Assembly: GCF_025574465.1 (NCBI RefSeq)
Contig: NZ_JAOBPP010000008.1
Location: 1-64,000, forward strand
DNA from: Kordiimonas aestuarii
GTDB taxonomy: Bacteria > Pseudomonadota > Alphaproteobacteria > Sphingomonadales > Kordiimonadaceae
Direction of reading: 5' to 3'
Length of the DNA stretch: 64,000 nt
Below the pieces are notes generated by a model. The model was not told the DNA's origin. It searched no databases and was given only the letters and a program-made list of their open reading frames with translations. This document shows positions 1-10,906 of the stretch, piece after piece (position 1 is the stretch's first letter; each line of letters starts with the position of its first letter). The position numbers were made by a program, and so were the translations under genes.

Positions 1-842
1 AAACTCATAAAAGGGATTCCCAAACAGGCGAAGATATGATTCAACGCTTCTCAAATCATTGAGGAGGTTTTGATGCGCCGCCGCCGGTATGAACTGACAG
101 ATTATGAATGGTCGATCATAGAGCCTTTGCTGCCGAACAAGCCGCGCGGGGTGCCTAGGGTGGATGACCGCCGGGTGATCAACGGCATCTTGTGGCGCTT
201 TCGGGCGGGAACGCCGTGGGCAGACATTCCCGAAAGATATGGTCCCTACACCACCTGCTACAACCGGTTTGTCCGCTGGCGCAAGGCCGGGGTGTGGGAC
301 CGACTGTTCGAGGCGGTGAGCAAAGCCCATGACGGTGACATCATTATGATCGACAGCAGCTGTGTCCGTGTGCATCAACAAGGGGCCACGGCAAAAAGGG
401 GGATCAGGACGATGGCTGCATGGGCCGTTCCCGGGGTGGACTGACCACCAAAATCCACGCCCTCGTCGATGCGGATGGTCTGCCGATCAGGCTTTCGCTG
501 ACTGCTGGACAGACCCACGACAGCAAACCGGCCCTTGATCTGATTGAGGACATCAAGGAGGAAGCGATCTTGCTCGCTGACAAAGCCTATGATACCGACG
601 CGCTTCGTGCCTTCACCACAGCGCGCAGAGCTTGGGCCAATATTCCGCCAAAAGCCAACCGCAAGCAGTCCTTTACCTTCAGTAAATGGCTGTACCGACA
701 CCGTAATCTCGTCGAGCGTTTCTTCAATAAGCTCAAGCACTATCGGGGCATTGCAACGCGCTATGACAAAAACCCGGAGAATTTCCTCGCCGCTGTAAAA
801 CTGGCTTCAGTCTGTATCTGGTTGAAAAATTATGAGTCTACG
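1..842 (+). mobile_element. IS5-family insertion sequence (left end at window edge)
   Basis: The element carries an IS5-type transposase reading to its right end. The right end reads TTATGAGTCT at 830-839; its reverse complement starts AGACTCATAA, which matches ACTCATAA at positions 3-10 at the left edge of the window. These are short terminal inverted repeats, so nearly the whole element is present and its left tip lies at or just before base 1. The transposase stop codon falls at 846-848, at or just outside the tip. The target duplication cannot be read because the left flank is missing. The exact right boundary is uncertain by a few bases. Confidence 0.8.
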
Positions 843-848
843 ACCTAG
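73..848 (+). CDS. IS5-family transposase, joined by a -1 frameshift
   Basis: This is a DDE transposase that catalyses cut-and-paste movement of the element. The first frame (ATG at 73, after a GAGGAGG ribosome site at 61-67) encodes the DUF4096-type N-terminal domain with the typical start RRRRYELTDYEWSIIEPLLP and ends at 444. The second frame continues to 848 and encodes the RNase-H-like catalytic core, beginning at the conserved GRSRGGLTTKIHALVDADG stretch. Slipping back one base near 393-402 gives the reading GATAKKGDQDDGCMGRSRGG, as in uninterrupted relatives. Fusion by programmed frameshifting is usual for part of the IS5 family (IS427 group), but a plain disabling indel cannot be excluded. 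Confidence 0.85.
393..402 (+). other. Probable -1 frameshift site in the transposase
   Basis: The run AAAAAGGGGG sits exactly where the two transposase frames must be joined by a -1 shift. A homopolymeric A run followed by a G run is a common slip site in IS elements. The heptamer is not a perfect X XXY YYZ signal, so this could also be a simple indel. Confidence 0.5.
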
Positions 849-1579
849 TTTAAGGTCTGTCGTTGTTCACCGCTCAGGCTATCCAGACCTACCGAAGGCA
901 CCCCCATCAAACCGGGAACGCCCCCTTTTCGGTCAATTTCCAGCAGTCTATGCACATCAAGCGCCTTGATACGGATAGATAGCAAGTCCAGGGCCGCTTG
1001 AACGCGAGACGATAACTGCCCCGGCCCCATGACACGCGGCGAGGGTACGACCAGTATTTCGGACAGCTCCTGCCGAAAACCGCCCCAGCGGTCGACAAAC
1101 CCCATATTCTCAGAGTCAAACGGGCGAACAACACCCACAAGCACAATGCCCCCCATGGCGCGCGCCTCAACAAACGGCAAGGCCAGCACTTCCATCTCGA
1201 AGCGCTCATCATCCCTGAACGACAGAGCCCCGGTACGCAACAAACCGCACGACTGTACCAGCGCGACAGCATATAGCTCTTCCATTATAGCTGCCTGCTC
1301 ATGGTCCGAGAATATTTCGCTATAGGTCTTGCCTGCCATACCGCAGCCTGCCGCCGATTCAAGGGAGGACCCGGCGAGACGGTACCGAAGGCTTCCGTCG
1401 CCCCCCATCTCGAGGATAAACATCCATTGCAGAATGCTCGAGAGTTGCCTCAGGTCAAGCGCGGAACGTTCCGGAATGGTCTGACCACCACCGAGCGATA
1501 CCCAATAACCCAGTAATCGGCATACTTCAGCGCTAAGCAACAACAGTCCCCCCGCAAATTTGCTGCGGGACGTTACCAT
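845..1579 (-). CDS. PAS_5-domain protein (putative sensor, no output domain)
   Basis: The 244-residue protein has the alphaproteobacterial PAS_5 pattern: a tryptophan-containing helix (LGYWVSLGGGQTIPERSALD, residues about 24-43), then a conserved segment around SSILQWMFILEM and a core with RYRLAGSSLE. PAS_5 proteins are poorly characterised. They are usually single-domain, are suspected to bind small ligands or c-di-GMP pathway partners, and carry no enzymatic output here. The C-terminal tail of about 70 residues is not part of the domain. The stop codon lies within a few bases of the IS5 right end, so the insertion may have altered the terminus. A second, shorter PAS_5 protein lies at 12337-12912. 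Confidence 0.6.
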   Translation of the reverse strand: MVTSRSKFAGGLLLLSAEVCRLLGYWVSLGGGQTIPERSALDLRQLSSILQWMFILEMGGDGSLRYRLAGSSLESAAGCGMAGKTYSEIFSDHEQAAIMEELYAVALVQSCGLLRTGALSFRDDERFEMEVLALPFVEARAMGGIVLVGVVRPFDSENMGFVDRWGGFRQELSEILVVPSPRVMGPGQLSSRVQAALDLLSIRIKALDVHRLLEIDRKGGVPGLMGVPSVGLDSLSGEQRQTLN

Positions 1580-1659
1580 CTTGCGCCGAAATCATCAATA
1601 CTTAGGCGAGCAACAAAAAAAGAGAGAGCCTCAACGATTTTCGCAAGCTGGCGATGAAC

Positions 1660-2898
1660 TTAGAAAGTAATGGAGTCTAAATCGCCACCGCCAATAATTG
1701 CAACGCTCGTTGAATTTGATGAAACTATTTTAGAGGCAATTTGTGCAACGTCCGCTTTTGCAACCGCTTCAACATTTTCGATCATTTCCTCCACTGGCAG
1801 AATGCGGTCGAATACCAGTATTTGCCGTCCCAATTGTTCCATGCGCGATGTAGTGGCTTCCAGCGCCATCATCAGCCCGGACTTGAGCTGCGCGCGCGCT
1901 ATGGTGAATTCCTCCTCCGTTGGGCCGTTTGCAACAGCTTCCATCTCACCCTTGATGACCGGCATCATGTCTTTTGCCATGTCCGGACCTGTGCCCGCGT
2001 ATAAGCCAAAAATACCGGTATCCTTATGGCTGCTGGTGAAGCTGTAGACGGAATACGCCAATCCTCGTTCCTCGCGCACTTCCTGAAACAACCGCGAGGA
2101 CATGCCACCACCAAGAATGGTGGAATAAACCTGCAGGGCATAGTAGTCCGGATGCGCGAAGGAGCAACCCGGCCAGGCAGCCGCAATGTGCACCTGCTCA
2201 AGATCACGTTTTTCTACAATACGCCCGCCGGTATAGACCGCCTGTTCTGCGGTCTTTGGGGTACCCGGCTCAAGTGCCGCAAACTTTTCTTCGACCATGC
2301 CTACAAGCTTGTCGTGATCGAGATTGCCCACAGCCGAGATAACGATGTTAGCCGCTGTATAATTAGCCTTGAGGTAGCTTTGCAGGTCGCCCCTTGTCAA
2401 CGCACGTACGGTCTCGGGTTCACCAAGAATGGTGCGCCCAATCGGCTGGTCACGATATGCAGCCACCTGCAGGTGATCAAAAACAATATCGTCGGGCGTA
2501 TCAACCGCTTGGCCGATTTCCTGCAGGATCACCTCTTTTTCTCGTTTCAGCTCTACATCTGCACAGGTGCTGTTGAGCACAATGTCAGACAGAAGATCAA
2601 GCGCGAGTGCCATGTCGTCTTTCATAACACGTGCATAATAGGTGGTGTTGTCACGCGAGGTATAGGCGTTCATATGACCGCCCACGGCCTCAATCTCGAA
2701 CGCGATATCACGTGATGTACGTTTTTTGGTCCCCTTGAACAGCATATGTTCAAGGCAGTGTGTGATTCCGTTGAGTTGCTTAGGCTCATGCCGTGCGCCA
2801 ATATCTACCCACACACCAACCGCTACGGTCTGGATCGATTTACGGCTCTCGCTGACAACGCGCAGACCGCTGGGCAGCCGGGTAATCTCCACGCTCAA
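1660..2898 (-). CDS. M16-family zinc metallopeptidase (mitochondrial-processing-peptidase-like)
   Basis: The 412-residue protein belongs to the insulinase/M16 family. The inverted zinc motif HxxEH is visible at His47, Glu50 and His51 (THCLEHMLFKGT), followed by the downstream glutamate region and the C-terminal R/Y segment RLFQEVREERGLAYSVYSF. Single-domain bacterial relatives cut small peptides, and the family includes the ancestor of mitochondrial processing peptidase beta. There is no signal peptide, so a cytoplasmic location is likely. The likely start is TTG at 2896-2898, preceded by GGGGG at good spacing. It overlaps the threonine synthase stop as TTGA, indicating translational coupling. 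The gene is last in the long minus-strand run coming from the cytochrome oxidase operon. Confidence 0.85.
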   Translation of the reverse strand: MSVEITRLPSGLRVVSESRKSIQTVAVGVWVDIGARHEPKQLNGITHCLEHMLFKGTKKRTSRDIAFEIEAVGGHMNAYTSRDNTTYYARVMKDDMALALDLLSDIVLNSTCADVELKREKEVILQEIGQAVDTPDDIVFDHLQVAAYRDQPIGRTILGEPETVRALTRGDLQSYLKANYTAANIVISAVGNLDHDKLVGMVEEKFAALEPGTPKTAEQAVYTGGRIVEKRDLEQVHIAAAWPGCSFAHPDYYALQVYSTILGGGMSSRLFQEVREERGLAYSVYSFTSSHKDTGIFGLYAGTGPDMAKDMMPVIKGEMEAVANGPTEEEFTIARAQLKSGLMMALEATTSRMEQLGRQILVFDRILPVEEMIENVEAVAKADVAQIASKIVSSNSTSVAIIGGGDLDSITF

Positions 2899-4304
2899 GA
2901 CCAGCCCCCTTCACGCACGCGCGCCTGAAGGGCATCAACATCATTTGCAAGGTCGATCATACGTTCTTCCCGGTCCATGAGGTCTGCCATATGGGCAGGC
3001 AACGTGGGATCAATACCCGTCGCTTCCTTCACCGCGTGGCCAAATTTGGCCGGATGCGCAGTAGACAGCGTTACCCGCGGTGCACCGTTATCCGGCAAAC
3101 ATACATTCGCCGCCTCAACGCCCACTGCGGTGTGCGGATCAGCAATATATCCTGCCGATGCAGACATTTCCTGCATGACAGACCTCGTTGTTTCATCATT
3201 AACACGCTCAGCTGCAAACAGGTCTCGCAGCGCAGCATAGTGGGCACTATCCAGTGTGAACCCACCCGTTGTCGTGAGATCGTTCATATACCGGGTAATC
3301 ACTGCTGCATCACGCCCAGCGATATCAAACAGCATGCGCTCGAAATTCGACGAAATCTGGATGTCCATGCTGGGAGAGAGCGTAGAATACACCTCACCAC
3401 GTTCGTATCGGCCCGTCTCAAGCGTGCGAGCGAGGATGTCATTCGAGTTGGTGGCGATTACCAGTTTTTCAATCGGCAGGCCCATTTTCTTGGCGACATA
3501 GCCGGCGAAAATATCACCAAAGTTTCCGGTGGGCACACTGTAGGACACAGCGCGGTCCGGTGCACCAAGGGCGACAGCCGAGGTAAAATAATAAACAATC
3601 TGCGCCATCACCCGCGCCCAGTTGATCGAGTTCACCGCAGTCAAGCCAACCTCGTCGCGGAAGGAGAGGTCATTGAAACATGCCTTCACCAGTGCCTGAC
3701 AGTCATCGAAGTTACCGTCAATGGCTATATTCACGACATTGGATTCGATCACACTCGTCATCTGCCGGCGCTGAACATCAGACACCCGGCCTTTGGGATG
3801 TAACATGAAGATCGAGACATTGTCCCGTCCGCGGCAGCCCTCTATCGCAGCGGACCCCGTGTCGCCTGATGTTGCGCCAAGGATGGTCAGTTTCTCACCA
3901 CGCTTCGCGGTGAAATGATCGAAGAAACGACCAAGAAGTTGAAGCGCAAAGTCCTTGAAGGCCAAGGTAGGCCCATGGAACAATTCAAGCAGCCAGTCAT
4001 TATTGCCCGTCTGCACAAGCGGCGCCACTGCGGGATGGCGAAATTGGCCGCCATAATTTTCGTCATATGTGGCGTCAAGCATGCGCTTGAGCTCGCCTTC
4101 GGTCAGACAATCCCCCACAAACGGGCTGATCACCTCAAAGGCAACCTCCGCGTAGGTCTTGCCCCGCATGGCGCGGATTTCATCCGCAGTAAAGGACGGG
4201 ATTTCCTCCGGCACATAGAGGCCGCCGTCGCGCGCCAGACCAGTGAGGGTTACACCTTCAAAATCAAGGCTTTCCGCTTTCCCACGTGTAGATATATATT
4301 TCAC
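2895..4304 (-). CDS. thrC: Threonine synthase
   Basis: This PLP enzyme converts O-phosphohomoserine to threonine in the aspartate-family pathway. The start has the family hallmark KYISTRGKAESLDFEG and the DGGLYVPE motif. The PLP-lysine segment is GPTLAFKDFALQLLG, and the glycine-rich phosphate loop is ATSGDTGSAA. The length of about 469 residues is normal for the longer, fungal/alphaproteobacterial-type threonine synthase. I chose GTG at 4304 because homologues begin MKYISTRG; an upstream TTG at 4319 in the same frame is possible. The gene sits between SURF1 and the M16 peptidase and overlaps the latter by 4 bases. Confidence 0.93.
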   Translation of the reverse strand: MKYISTRGKAESLDFEGVTLTGLARDGGLYVPEEIPSFTADEIRAMRGKTYAEVAFEVISPFVGDCLTEGELKRMLDATYDENYGGQFRHPAVAPLVQTGNNDWLLELFHGPTLAFKDFALQLLGRFFDHFTAKRGEKLTILGATSGDTGSAAIEGCRGRDNVSIFMLHPKGRVSDVQRRQMTSVIESNVVNIAIDGNFDDCQALVKACFNDLSFRDEVGLTAVNSINWARVMAQIVYYFTSAVALGAPDRAVSYSVPTGNFGDIFAGYVAKKMGLPIEKLVIATNSNDILARTLETGRYERGEVYSTLSPSMDIQISSNFERMLFDIAGRDAAVITRYMNDLTTTGGFTLDSAHYAALRDLFAAERVNDETTRSVMQEMSASAGYIADPHTAVGVEAANVCLPDNGAPRVTLSTAHPAKFGHAVKEATGIDPTLPAHMADLMDREERMIDLANDVDALQARVREGGWS

Positions 4305-4374
4305 GGTTGTCTTACTCAACTTTACGAAAATTGCGAGCGCATAGTCTTATGCGGAGAATGTTTTAGATGCAAGG

Positions 4375-5100
4375 CTAAGCGCTATTTGGCGAATTACCTT
4401 CCGCACCCCGCTTAAACCCGAAAACCAGATATACACCGACGAGTGCCAGTGCGATACCAAACCACGTCATTGCGTACTGGAAATGGTTGTTAGGGATATC
4501 AACGCGCACCTGCCCCCCTTTAGGCAAACTGGTAGCGAGCACATCAGCGTCCGCAAACACCCGGAAATGGTAAAATTCCTTGGTGCGCAGACCAAAGGCC
4601 TCAGCCATTGCAAAAACGTCCGCCGTGTACCAGTCACCCGCCTGCGGATCATTCGCTGGCGTCATGTCACCCGGTACAGCCGTTGTGCGAAGCACACCGG
4701 TCACCTCCAGTGTTGCGCCAACAGGTAGTCCGGGATTTTCCTGCATCTGCACTGGTATCCAGCCAAAATTCACCAACACTGCCATCCCGTGCTGTTTCTT
4801 AACCGGCATATAGAGGTGATAACCTGCTTTACCGTCAAGGGACGTTGCAAACACACGGATCGGTTCCGCATCCATCAATTGCCCCCTGAATGTGACGCGG
4901 TGGTAATCCAATACGCTTGGGTCATCCAGATGCACAGGCAACGGCATGGCCTCACCCGTCATCCCGGCCTCAATCTTCGCCAGCAGGGCTGTTTTCGGGC
5001 CCACCTTACGCGCCTGCCATGTGCCAAGACCAAGCAAGATTGCAAGCCCGATGAATACGGCAATGGTCAACCCAGGGCCGGGCTTAAAAGGTTTACTCAT
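4375..5100 (-). CDS. SURF1-family cytochrome oxidase assembly protein
   Basis: SURF1 proteins help insert haem a into subunit I of aa3-type cytochrome c oxidase. The 241-residue product has an N-terminal membrane helix (LTIAVFIGLAILLGLGTWQ) followed by the conserved WQ, a periplasmic domain containing DYHRVTFRGQ, and a C-terminal helix (HFQYAMTWFGIALALVGVYLVF) with the family signature NHFQYAMTWF. The ATG at 5098-5100 is chosen over an upstream in-frame start because it gives a short cytoplasmic tail before the first helix. Its start overlaps the end of the DUF983 gene by 8 bases, consistent with a single cox transcript. Confidence 0.9.
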   Translation of the reverse strand: MSKPFKPGPGLTIAVFIGLAILLGLGTWQARKVGPKTALLAKIEAGMTGEAMPLPVHLDDPSVLDYHRVTFRGQLMDAEPIRVFATSLDGKAGYHLYMPVKKQHGMAVLVNFGWIPVQMQENPGLPVGATLEVTGVLRTTAVPGDMTPANDPQAGDWYTADVFAMAEAFGLRTKEFYHFRVFADADVLATSLPKGGQVRVDIPNNHFQYAMTWFGIALALVGVYLVFGFKRGAEGNSPNSA

Positions 5101-5518
5101 CGCGGTTTCCCTCCCCAGGTGTGCCCTGGCGCGCATCGTGGTGAAACTGAAGGGCGATCAGCAGAGCCTTGAATACCCTGAGCATCCAAATACTACCCAG
5201 CATAATGAAGGTAAAAAGCGTGACGGCCACTGCCCAAAGCGGCCACCTGAGCGCGCCCATAACAATGAAGCCGAGAAGCGCCGACAGGGCGCCCATAATC
5301 AGGATGACAAAAACCTGCGCGCCGTCTCCGGGATCAGCGCTTGAAAGATCGAACCCGCAAACATCACAAGCATCCCTGACCGCAAGGCCATTGACGAAGA
5401 GAGGGCCCTCGCCGCAGTTCGGACAGCGCGCATGCAACCCGGCCTTATAAGGCGAAACCGACCGGGAGTGTTGCTCCCGGTCGGTTTCTGAATTGTTGTT
5501 ATGTGCCGTTCCGGCCAT
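5093..5518 (-). CDS. DUF983 membrane protein of the cytochrome oxidase operon
   Basis: This 141-residue DUF983 protein has two zinc-ribbon-like cysteine pairs (CPNCGEGPLF and CDVCGFD, residues about 32-58) followed by two membrane helices (VFVILIMGALSALLGFIVMGAL and LWAVAVTLFTFIMLGSIWMLRVF). DUF983 genes sit next to cytochrome oxidase assembly genes throughout Alphaproteobacteria. A role in oxidase biogenesis is assumed but unproven. It lies 3 bases after ctaE and overlaps SURF1. Its first 25 codons, before the conserved PYKAGLHARCP region, contain an unusually strong 15-bp perfect hairpin (5454-5488). Confidence 0.85.
   Translation of the reverse strand: MAGTAHNNNSETDREQHSRSVSPYKAGLHARCPNCGEGPLFVNGLAVRDACDVCGFDLSSADPGDGAQVFVILIMGALSALLGFIVMGALRWPLWAVAVTLFTFIMLGSIWMLRVFKALLIALQFHHDARQGTPGEGNRDE
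5454..5488 (-). repeat. 15-bp perfect hairpin inside the start of the DUF983 gene
   Basis: On the plus strand GAAACCGACCGGGAG (5454-5468) and CTCCCGGTCGGTTTC (5474-5488) are perfect complements around a 5-base loop. The structure lies wholly in coding sequence, residues about 11-22 of DUF983, directly after ctaE. Neither side has a clear U-run, so it is not a canonical terminator. It may damp transcription or translation between the oxidase subunit and assembly genes, stabilise the upstream mRNA end, or be an inserted palindromic element. Confidence 0.65.
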
Positions 5519-5521
5519 CGC

Positions 5522-6373
5522 TTATGCGCCGCCCCAGACATAGACGCAGAAGAAAAGGAAGATCCACACCACGTCGACAAAGTGCCAATACCAAGCTGCC
5601 GCTTCGAAACCAAAATGGTGGTCAGGTGTGAAGTGGCCTTTATAAGAGCGCCCCAAACACACGGCGAGGAAAATGGTACCCACAAGCACGTGGAAACCGT
5701 GGAAGCCTGTCGCCATGAAGAAAGTGGCCCCGTAGATATTGCCGGAGAATTCAAACGCTGCATGGCCGTACTCGTAAGCCTGCACACAGGAAAACAATGC
5801 CCCAAGGATAACCGTGATCCACAGGCCTTTCTTAAGGCCATCCCGGTCACCGTGCTGGATGGCGTGGTGGGCCCAGGTAACGGTGGTACCGGAAAGCAGC
5901 AGGATCAGCGTGTTCATCAGTGGCAGGTGCCAAGGGTCAAACGTCTCAATGCCTTCTGGCGGCCAAGGTGCTTCGTTACCAATCACGGACCAGAAATCGC
6001 CGAAATTGGCGATTGGCATGTGAGGATACAGCGAAGCGTTGAAAAATGCCCAGAACCACGCCACGAAGAACATAACTTCAGACGCGATAAAGAGGATCAT
6101 GCCATAGCGCAGACCAATCCGAACCACAGGCGTATGGTCGCCCTGATTCGCTTCTTTAACCACATCTTTCCACCATGCAAACATCGTGTAGACAAGGCCA
6201 AGGAAGCCCAGCACAAAGAAGTACTTACCGAAACCTGTCATGCCGAACAGTTCGGCATCCGGTTTCATGGTGAACACTGCACCAACCGTGAGCAGCAGAA
6301 CCGCTACAGACGCGACCGCTGGCCATGGGCTCGGGTTTACCAGGTGGTAATCGTGTTTCACGTCGCCCGCCAT
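5522..6373 (-). CDS. ctaE: Cytochrome c oxidase subunit III
   Basis: This is a 283-residue, seven-helix subunit of the aa3-type terminal oxidase in the inner membrane. It begins DVKHDYHLVNPSPWP, typical of alphaproteobacterial and mitochondrial COX3. It retains the conserved GFHGFHVLVGTIFLAVC helix, the buried FxASEVMFFVAWFWAFF segment and the terminal VDVVWIFLFFCVYVWGG. Subunit III stabilises subunit I and supports sustained turnover and proton uptake. A good ribosome site (AGGAGAG) lies upstream of the ATG at 6373. It follows ctaG by 56 bases. Confidence 0.96.
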   Translation of the reverse strand: MAGDVKHDYHLVNPSPWPAVASVAVLLLTVGAVFTMKPDAELFGMTGFGKYFFVLGFLGLVYTMFAWWKDVVKEANQGDHTPVVRIGLRYGMILFIASEVMFFVAWFWAFFNASLYPHMPIANFGDFWSVIGNEAPWPPEGIETFDPWHLPLMNTLILLLSGTTVTWAHHAIQHGDRDGLKKGLWITVILGALFSCVQAYEYGHAAFEFSGNIYGATFFMATGFHGFHVLVGTIFLAVCLGRSYKGHFTPDHHFGFEAAAWYWHFVDVVWIFLFFCVYVWGGA

Positions 6374-6429
6374 AAATTCTCTCCTAACAAGTGCCGGACA
6401 TGGTGCCGGCGCCCTTTCCTACCCTAGCT

Positions 6430-6996
6430 TTAGCGCCCCACCGAACTTTCCACTTTTTCGTCTTCAACTTCCTTGACGAAAAAGGTGTAGGAAAGAGTGA
6501 CTTCGCTAACTTCATCCAAGTTCGGATCCTCATCAATGAGAGGATCGATAAAATAGACAACCGGCATATCAATCCGTTCGCCTGGCTTGAGTTCCTGCTC
6601 TGTAAAGCAGAAACACTCAATTTTTGCAAAATATTCGCCAGCTTTATGCGGCGTCACATTATAGGTTGCTGTACCTACAATGGTCTTATTCGTCGGGTTA
6701 TACGCCTCAAAATGCGCGAGCTTCTGCTCCCCGACATGCATTTTCTGGCTGATCTGTACCGGCTTGAAATCCCATGGCATATCGCGGTGAACGGATGCGT
6801 TGAAGCGCACCTTCATCTCTCGCTTGAGCACAATATCGCTGCCGACATCAACCTGCTGTGTGGTCCCACCGTAGCCAGTGACCTTGCAAAACAGGTTATA
6901 GAGCGGCACCGCTGCATAGGCCATGCCCACCATTCCAAAGGCAACCCCCGCAAAAACCAATGCCATGCGGCTATTTTTTTTACTTGTGTCACTCAT
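6430..6996 (-). CDS. ctaG: Cytochrome c oxidase copper chaperone CtaG (Cox11)
   Basis: Cox11/CtaG delivers copper to the CuB site of subunit I. The 188-residue product has a single N-terminal membrane anchor (MALVFAGVAFGMVGMAYAAVPLYNLFC) and a periplasmic beta-barrel domain. The copper motif is ECFCFTEQ, and conserved YFAKIECFCFTEQELKPGE follows. The invariant VPLYNLFCKVTGYGGT is present. The start codon overlaps the stop of the small upstream ORF as ATGA, showing translational coupling in the cox operon. Confidence 0.95.
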   Translation of the reverse strand: MSDTSKKNSRMALVFAGVAFGMVGMAYAAVPLYNLFCKVTGYGGTTQQVDVGSDIVLKREMKVRFNASVHRDMPWDFKPVQISQKMHVGEQKLAHFEAYNPTNKTIVGTATYNVTPHKAGEYFAKIECFCFTEQELKPGERIDMPVVYFIDPLIDEDPNLDEVSEVTLSYTFFVKEVEDEKVESSVGR

Positions 6997-7121
6997 GGTG
7001 CCAATGCCTTGATCTTGAAGAAGCTGATCACAGCAATTAGGATGACAAAAGCCGCGAGCGAAAGGCCCAGCACACGATTGCGTTTTTTCATGCGGACATG
7101 CATTTCGGATTCGTCATTCAT
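6993..7121 (-). CDS. Small single-helix membrane protein of the cox operon (CoxF-like)
   Basis: This 42-residue protein consists of a charged N-terminus ([16 protein letters not shown]) and one hydrophobic helix ([19 protein letters not shown]). It is ATGA-coupled at both ends: its start overlaps the ctaB stop and its stop overlaps the ctaG start. A tiny transmembrane ORF between ctaB and ctaG is a recurring feature of alphaproteobacterial oxidase operons (called CoxF in some genomes). Function is unknown; it could be an assembly factor or a small subunit. The coupling on both sides is the main evidence that it is real. Confidence 0.75.
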   Translation of the reverse strand: MNDESEMHVRMKKRNRVLGLSLAAFVILIAVISFFKIKALAP

Positions 7122-8038
7122 GCAACCACTCCCGCTATAAGGCGCTCTGCCGCCAGCGTGGCGAATAGCGCAAAGAGATAAAGGATCGAAAAAGCAAAAA
7201 GCTTCCGATCCGCCTTCTCGGTACCGCGCCACACCATGAAAGCCAGCATCAGGAACCAGGCGCCCAAAAGGCTTGAGACGATACCATATACCGGCCCCGC
7301 AAAACCCATGAAATAGGGCGCGATGCCGCATGGTACGACAAGAAGGCTGTACAGAAGAATCTGGCGGCGCGTTTCCTGCACACCGGCGACAACAGGCAGC
7401 ATGGGAACGCCAACTTTTTCATAGTCCTTGGAAATGAAAAGCGACAGCGCCCAGAAATGTGGTGGTGTCCAGAGGAAGATGATGCCAAACAGCACCATAC
7501 TCTCAATCGTGACACTATCGGTTACCGCCGCCCAGCCGATCATGGGAGGGAAAGCCCCCGCAGCACCACCAATAACAATATTCTGTGGCGTGCGGCGTTT
7601 CAGCCACATGGAATAAATCACCACATAAAAGAAAATCGTCAGCGCCAGCAGAGCGGCTGAGGTAACGTTTACGATCAACCCCAGCAGTATAACCGAAGCG
7701 ACAGAAAGCGTCGCACCAAACCCCAGCGCGTCACCCGGCGTTACCTTGCCTGCGGGGATAGGCCGCGACGCCGTACGTTTCATGACGGCATCAATGTCCG
7801 CGTCATACCACATGTTCAGTGCGCCACTGGCGCCAGCCCCCACCGCGATCAGGACGACAGCGGCAAACGCGAGAACCGGGTTCATTTCGCCCGGCGCGGC
7901 CACAAGGCCAACAAAGGCCGTAAAAATAACAAGCGACATCACTCGCGGCTTGAGAAGCGCGAAGAAGTCACGCGCCTCAGCCTCCCGCGTTGCGGAAGGC
8001 TGAGAGCTGTCGTTATAGGATGTCAGGCTGTCTGCCAA
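7118..8038 (-). CDS. ctaB: Protohaem IX farnesyltransferase (haem O synthase)
   Basis: This polytopic UbiA-superfamily enzyme transfers a farnesyl group to haem b, giving haem O, the precursor of haem a for the aa3 oxidase. The 306-residue protein carries the first aspartate-rich motif [21 protein letters not shown] and the helix-loop motif [27 protein letters not shown] that separate CtaB from other UbiA members. The start ATG at 8038 is 28 bases downstream of ctaD. It overlaps the small ORF by 4 bases. Confidence 0.96.
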   Translation of the reverse strand: MADSLTSYNDSSQPSATREAEARDFFALLKPRVMSLVIFTAFVGLVAAPGEMNPVLAFAAVVLIAVGAGASGALNMWYDADIDAVMKRTASRPIPAGKVTPGDALGFGATLSVASVILLGLIVNVTSAALLALTIFFYVVIYSMWLKRRTPQNIVIGGAAGAFPPMIGWAAVTDSVTIESMVLFGIIFLWTPPHFWALSLFISKDYEKVGVPMLPVVAGVQETRRQILLYSLLVVPCGIAPYFMGFAGPVYGIVSSLLGAWFLMLAFMVWRGTEKADRKLFAFSILYLFALFATLAAERLIAGVVA

Positions 8039-8066
8039 AACATTGTTCCTTTATGAACTCGCGGGC

Positions 8067-10587
<2,521 letters not shown>

Positions 10588-10906
10588 AGTTCTGCTTTCC
10601 TTTTGTTCCTACCCTATCCGGGCAACCGGCTGGTTACGCCTATAACCAAACGGTGGTTCGACAGCGCTTTGACCCTCCTGAGCATCAAAGCAGTCGACTT
10701 GAATGCGGGCACGTTATACCAGACGTTTTCTCAGGCTCAAGCCCGAGAGATGCCTAACAGCCATTTTTCTGCCGCAAATCGTTAAATTTTCACCCCGCCA
10801 GCTTGCGTTTTACGCGAGAGGATATCATGTTAAACGGGATCTTAGGGCAGAAAATGCGGCAATTCGACGCAATTTTCCGCCAAAAACCCAAGTGAGGAGT
10901 GCCTCC
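10588..10906. promoter_or_regulatory. Divergent intergenic region between ctaC and tldD
   Basis: This 319-base gap separates two divergently transcribed genes and must hold promoters for the oxidase operon and tldD. I see no coding signal. Two small inverted repeats are present on the ctaC side: TGGTTA/TAACCA (10631-10648) and GCTTTGA/TCAAAGC (10666-10691). They are candidate operators without a recognised regulator. The tldD ribosome site GAGGAG lies just before its ATG. Confidence 0.45.

Noticed and set aside
845..1579. The PAS_5 gene as a pseudogene cut by the IS element
   Set aside because: The domain is complete and the frame closes with its own stop outside the element; at most the final residues changed.
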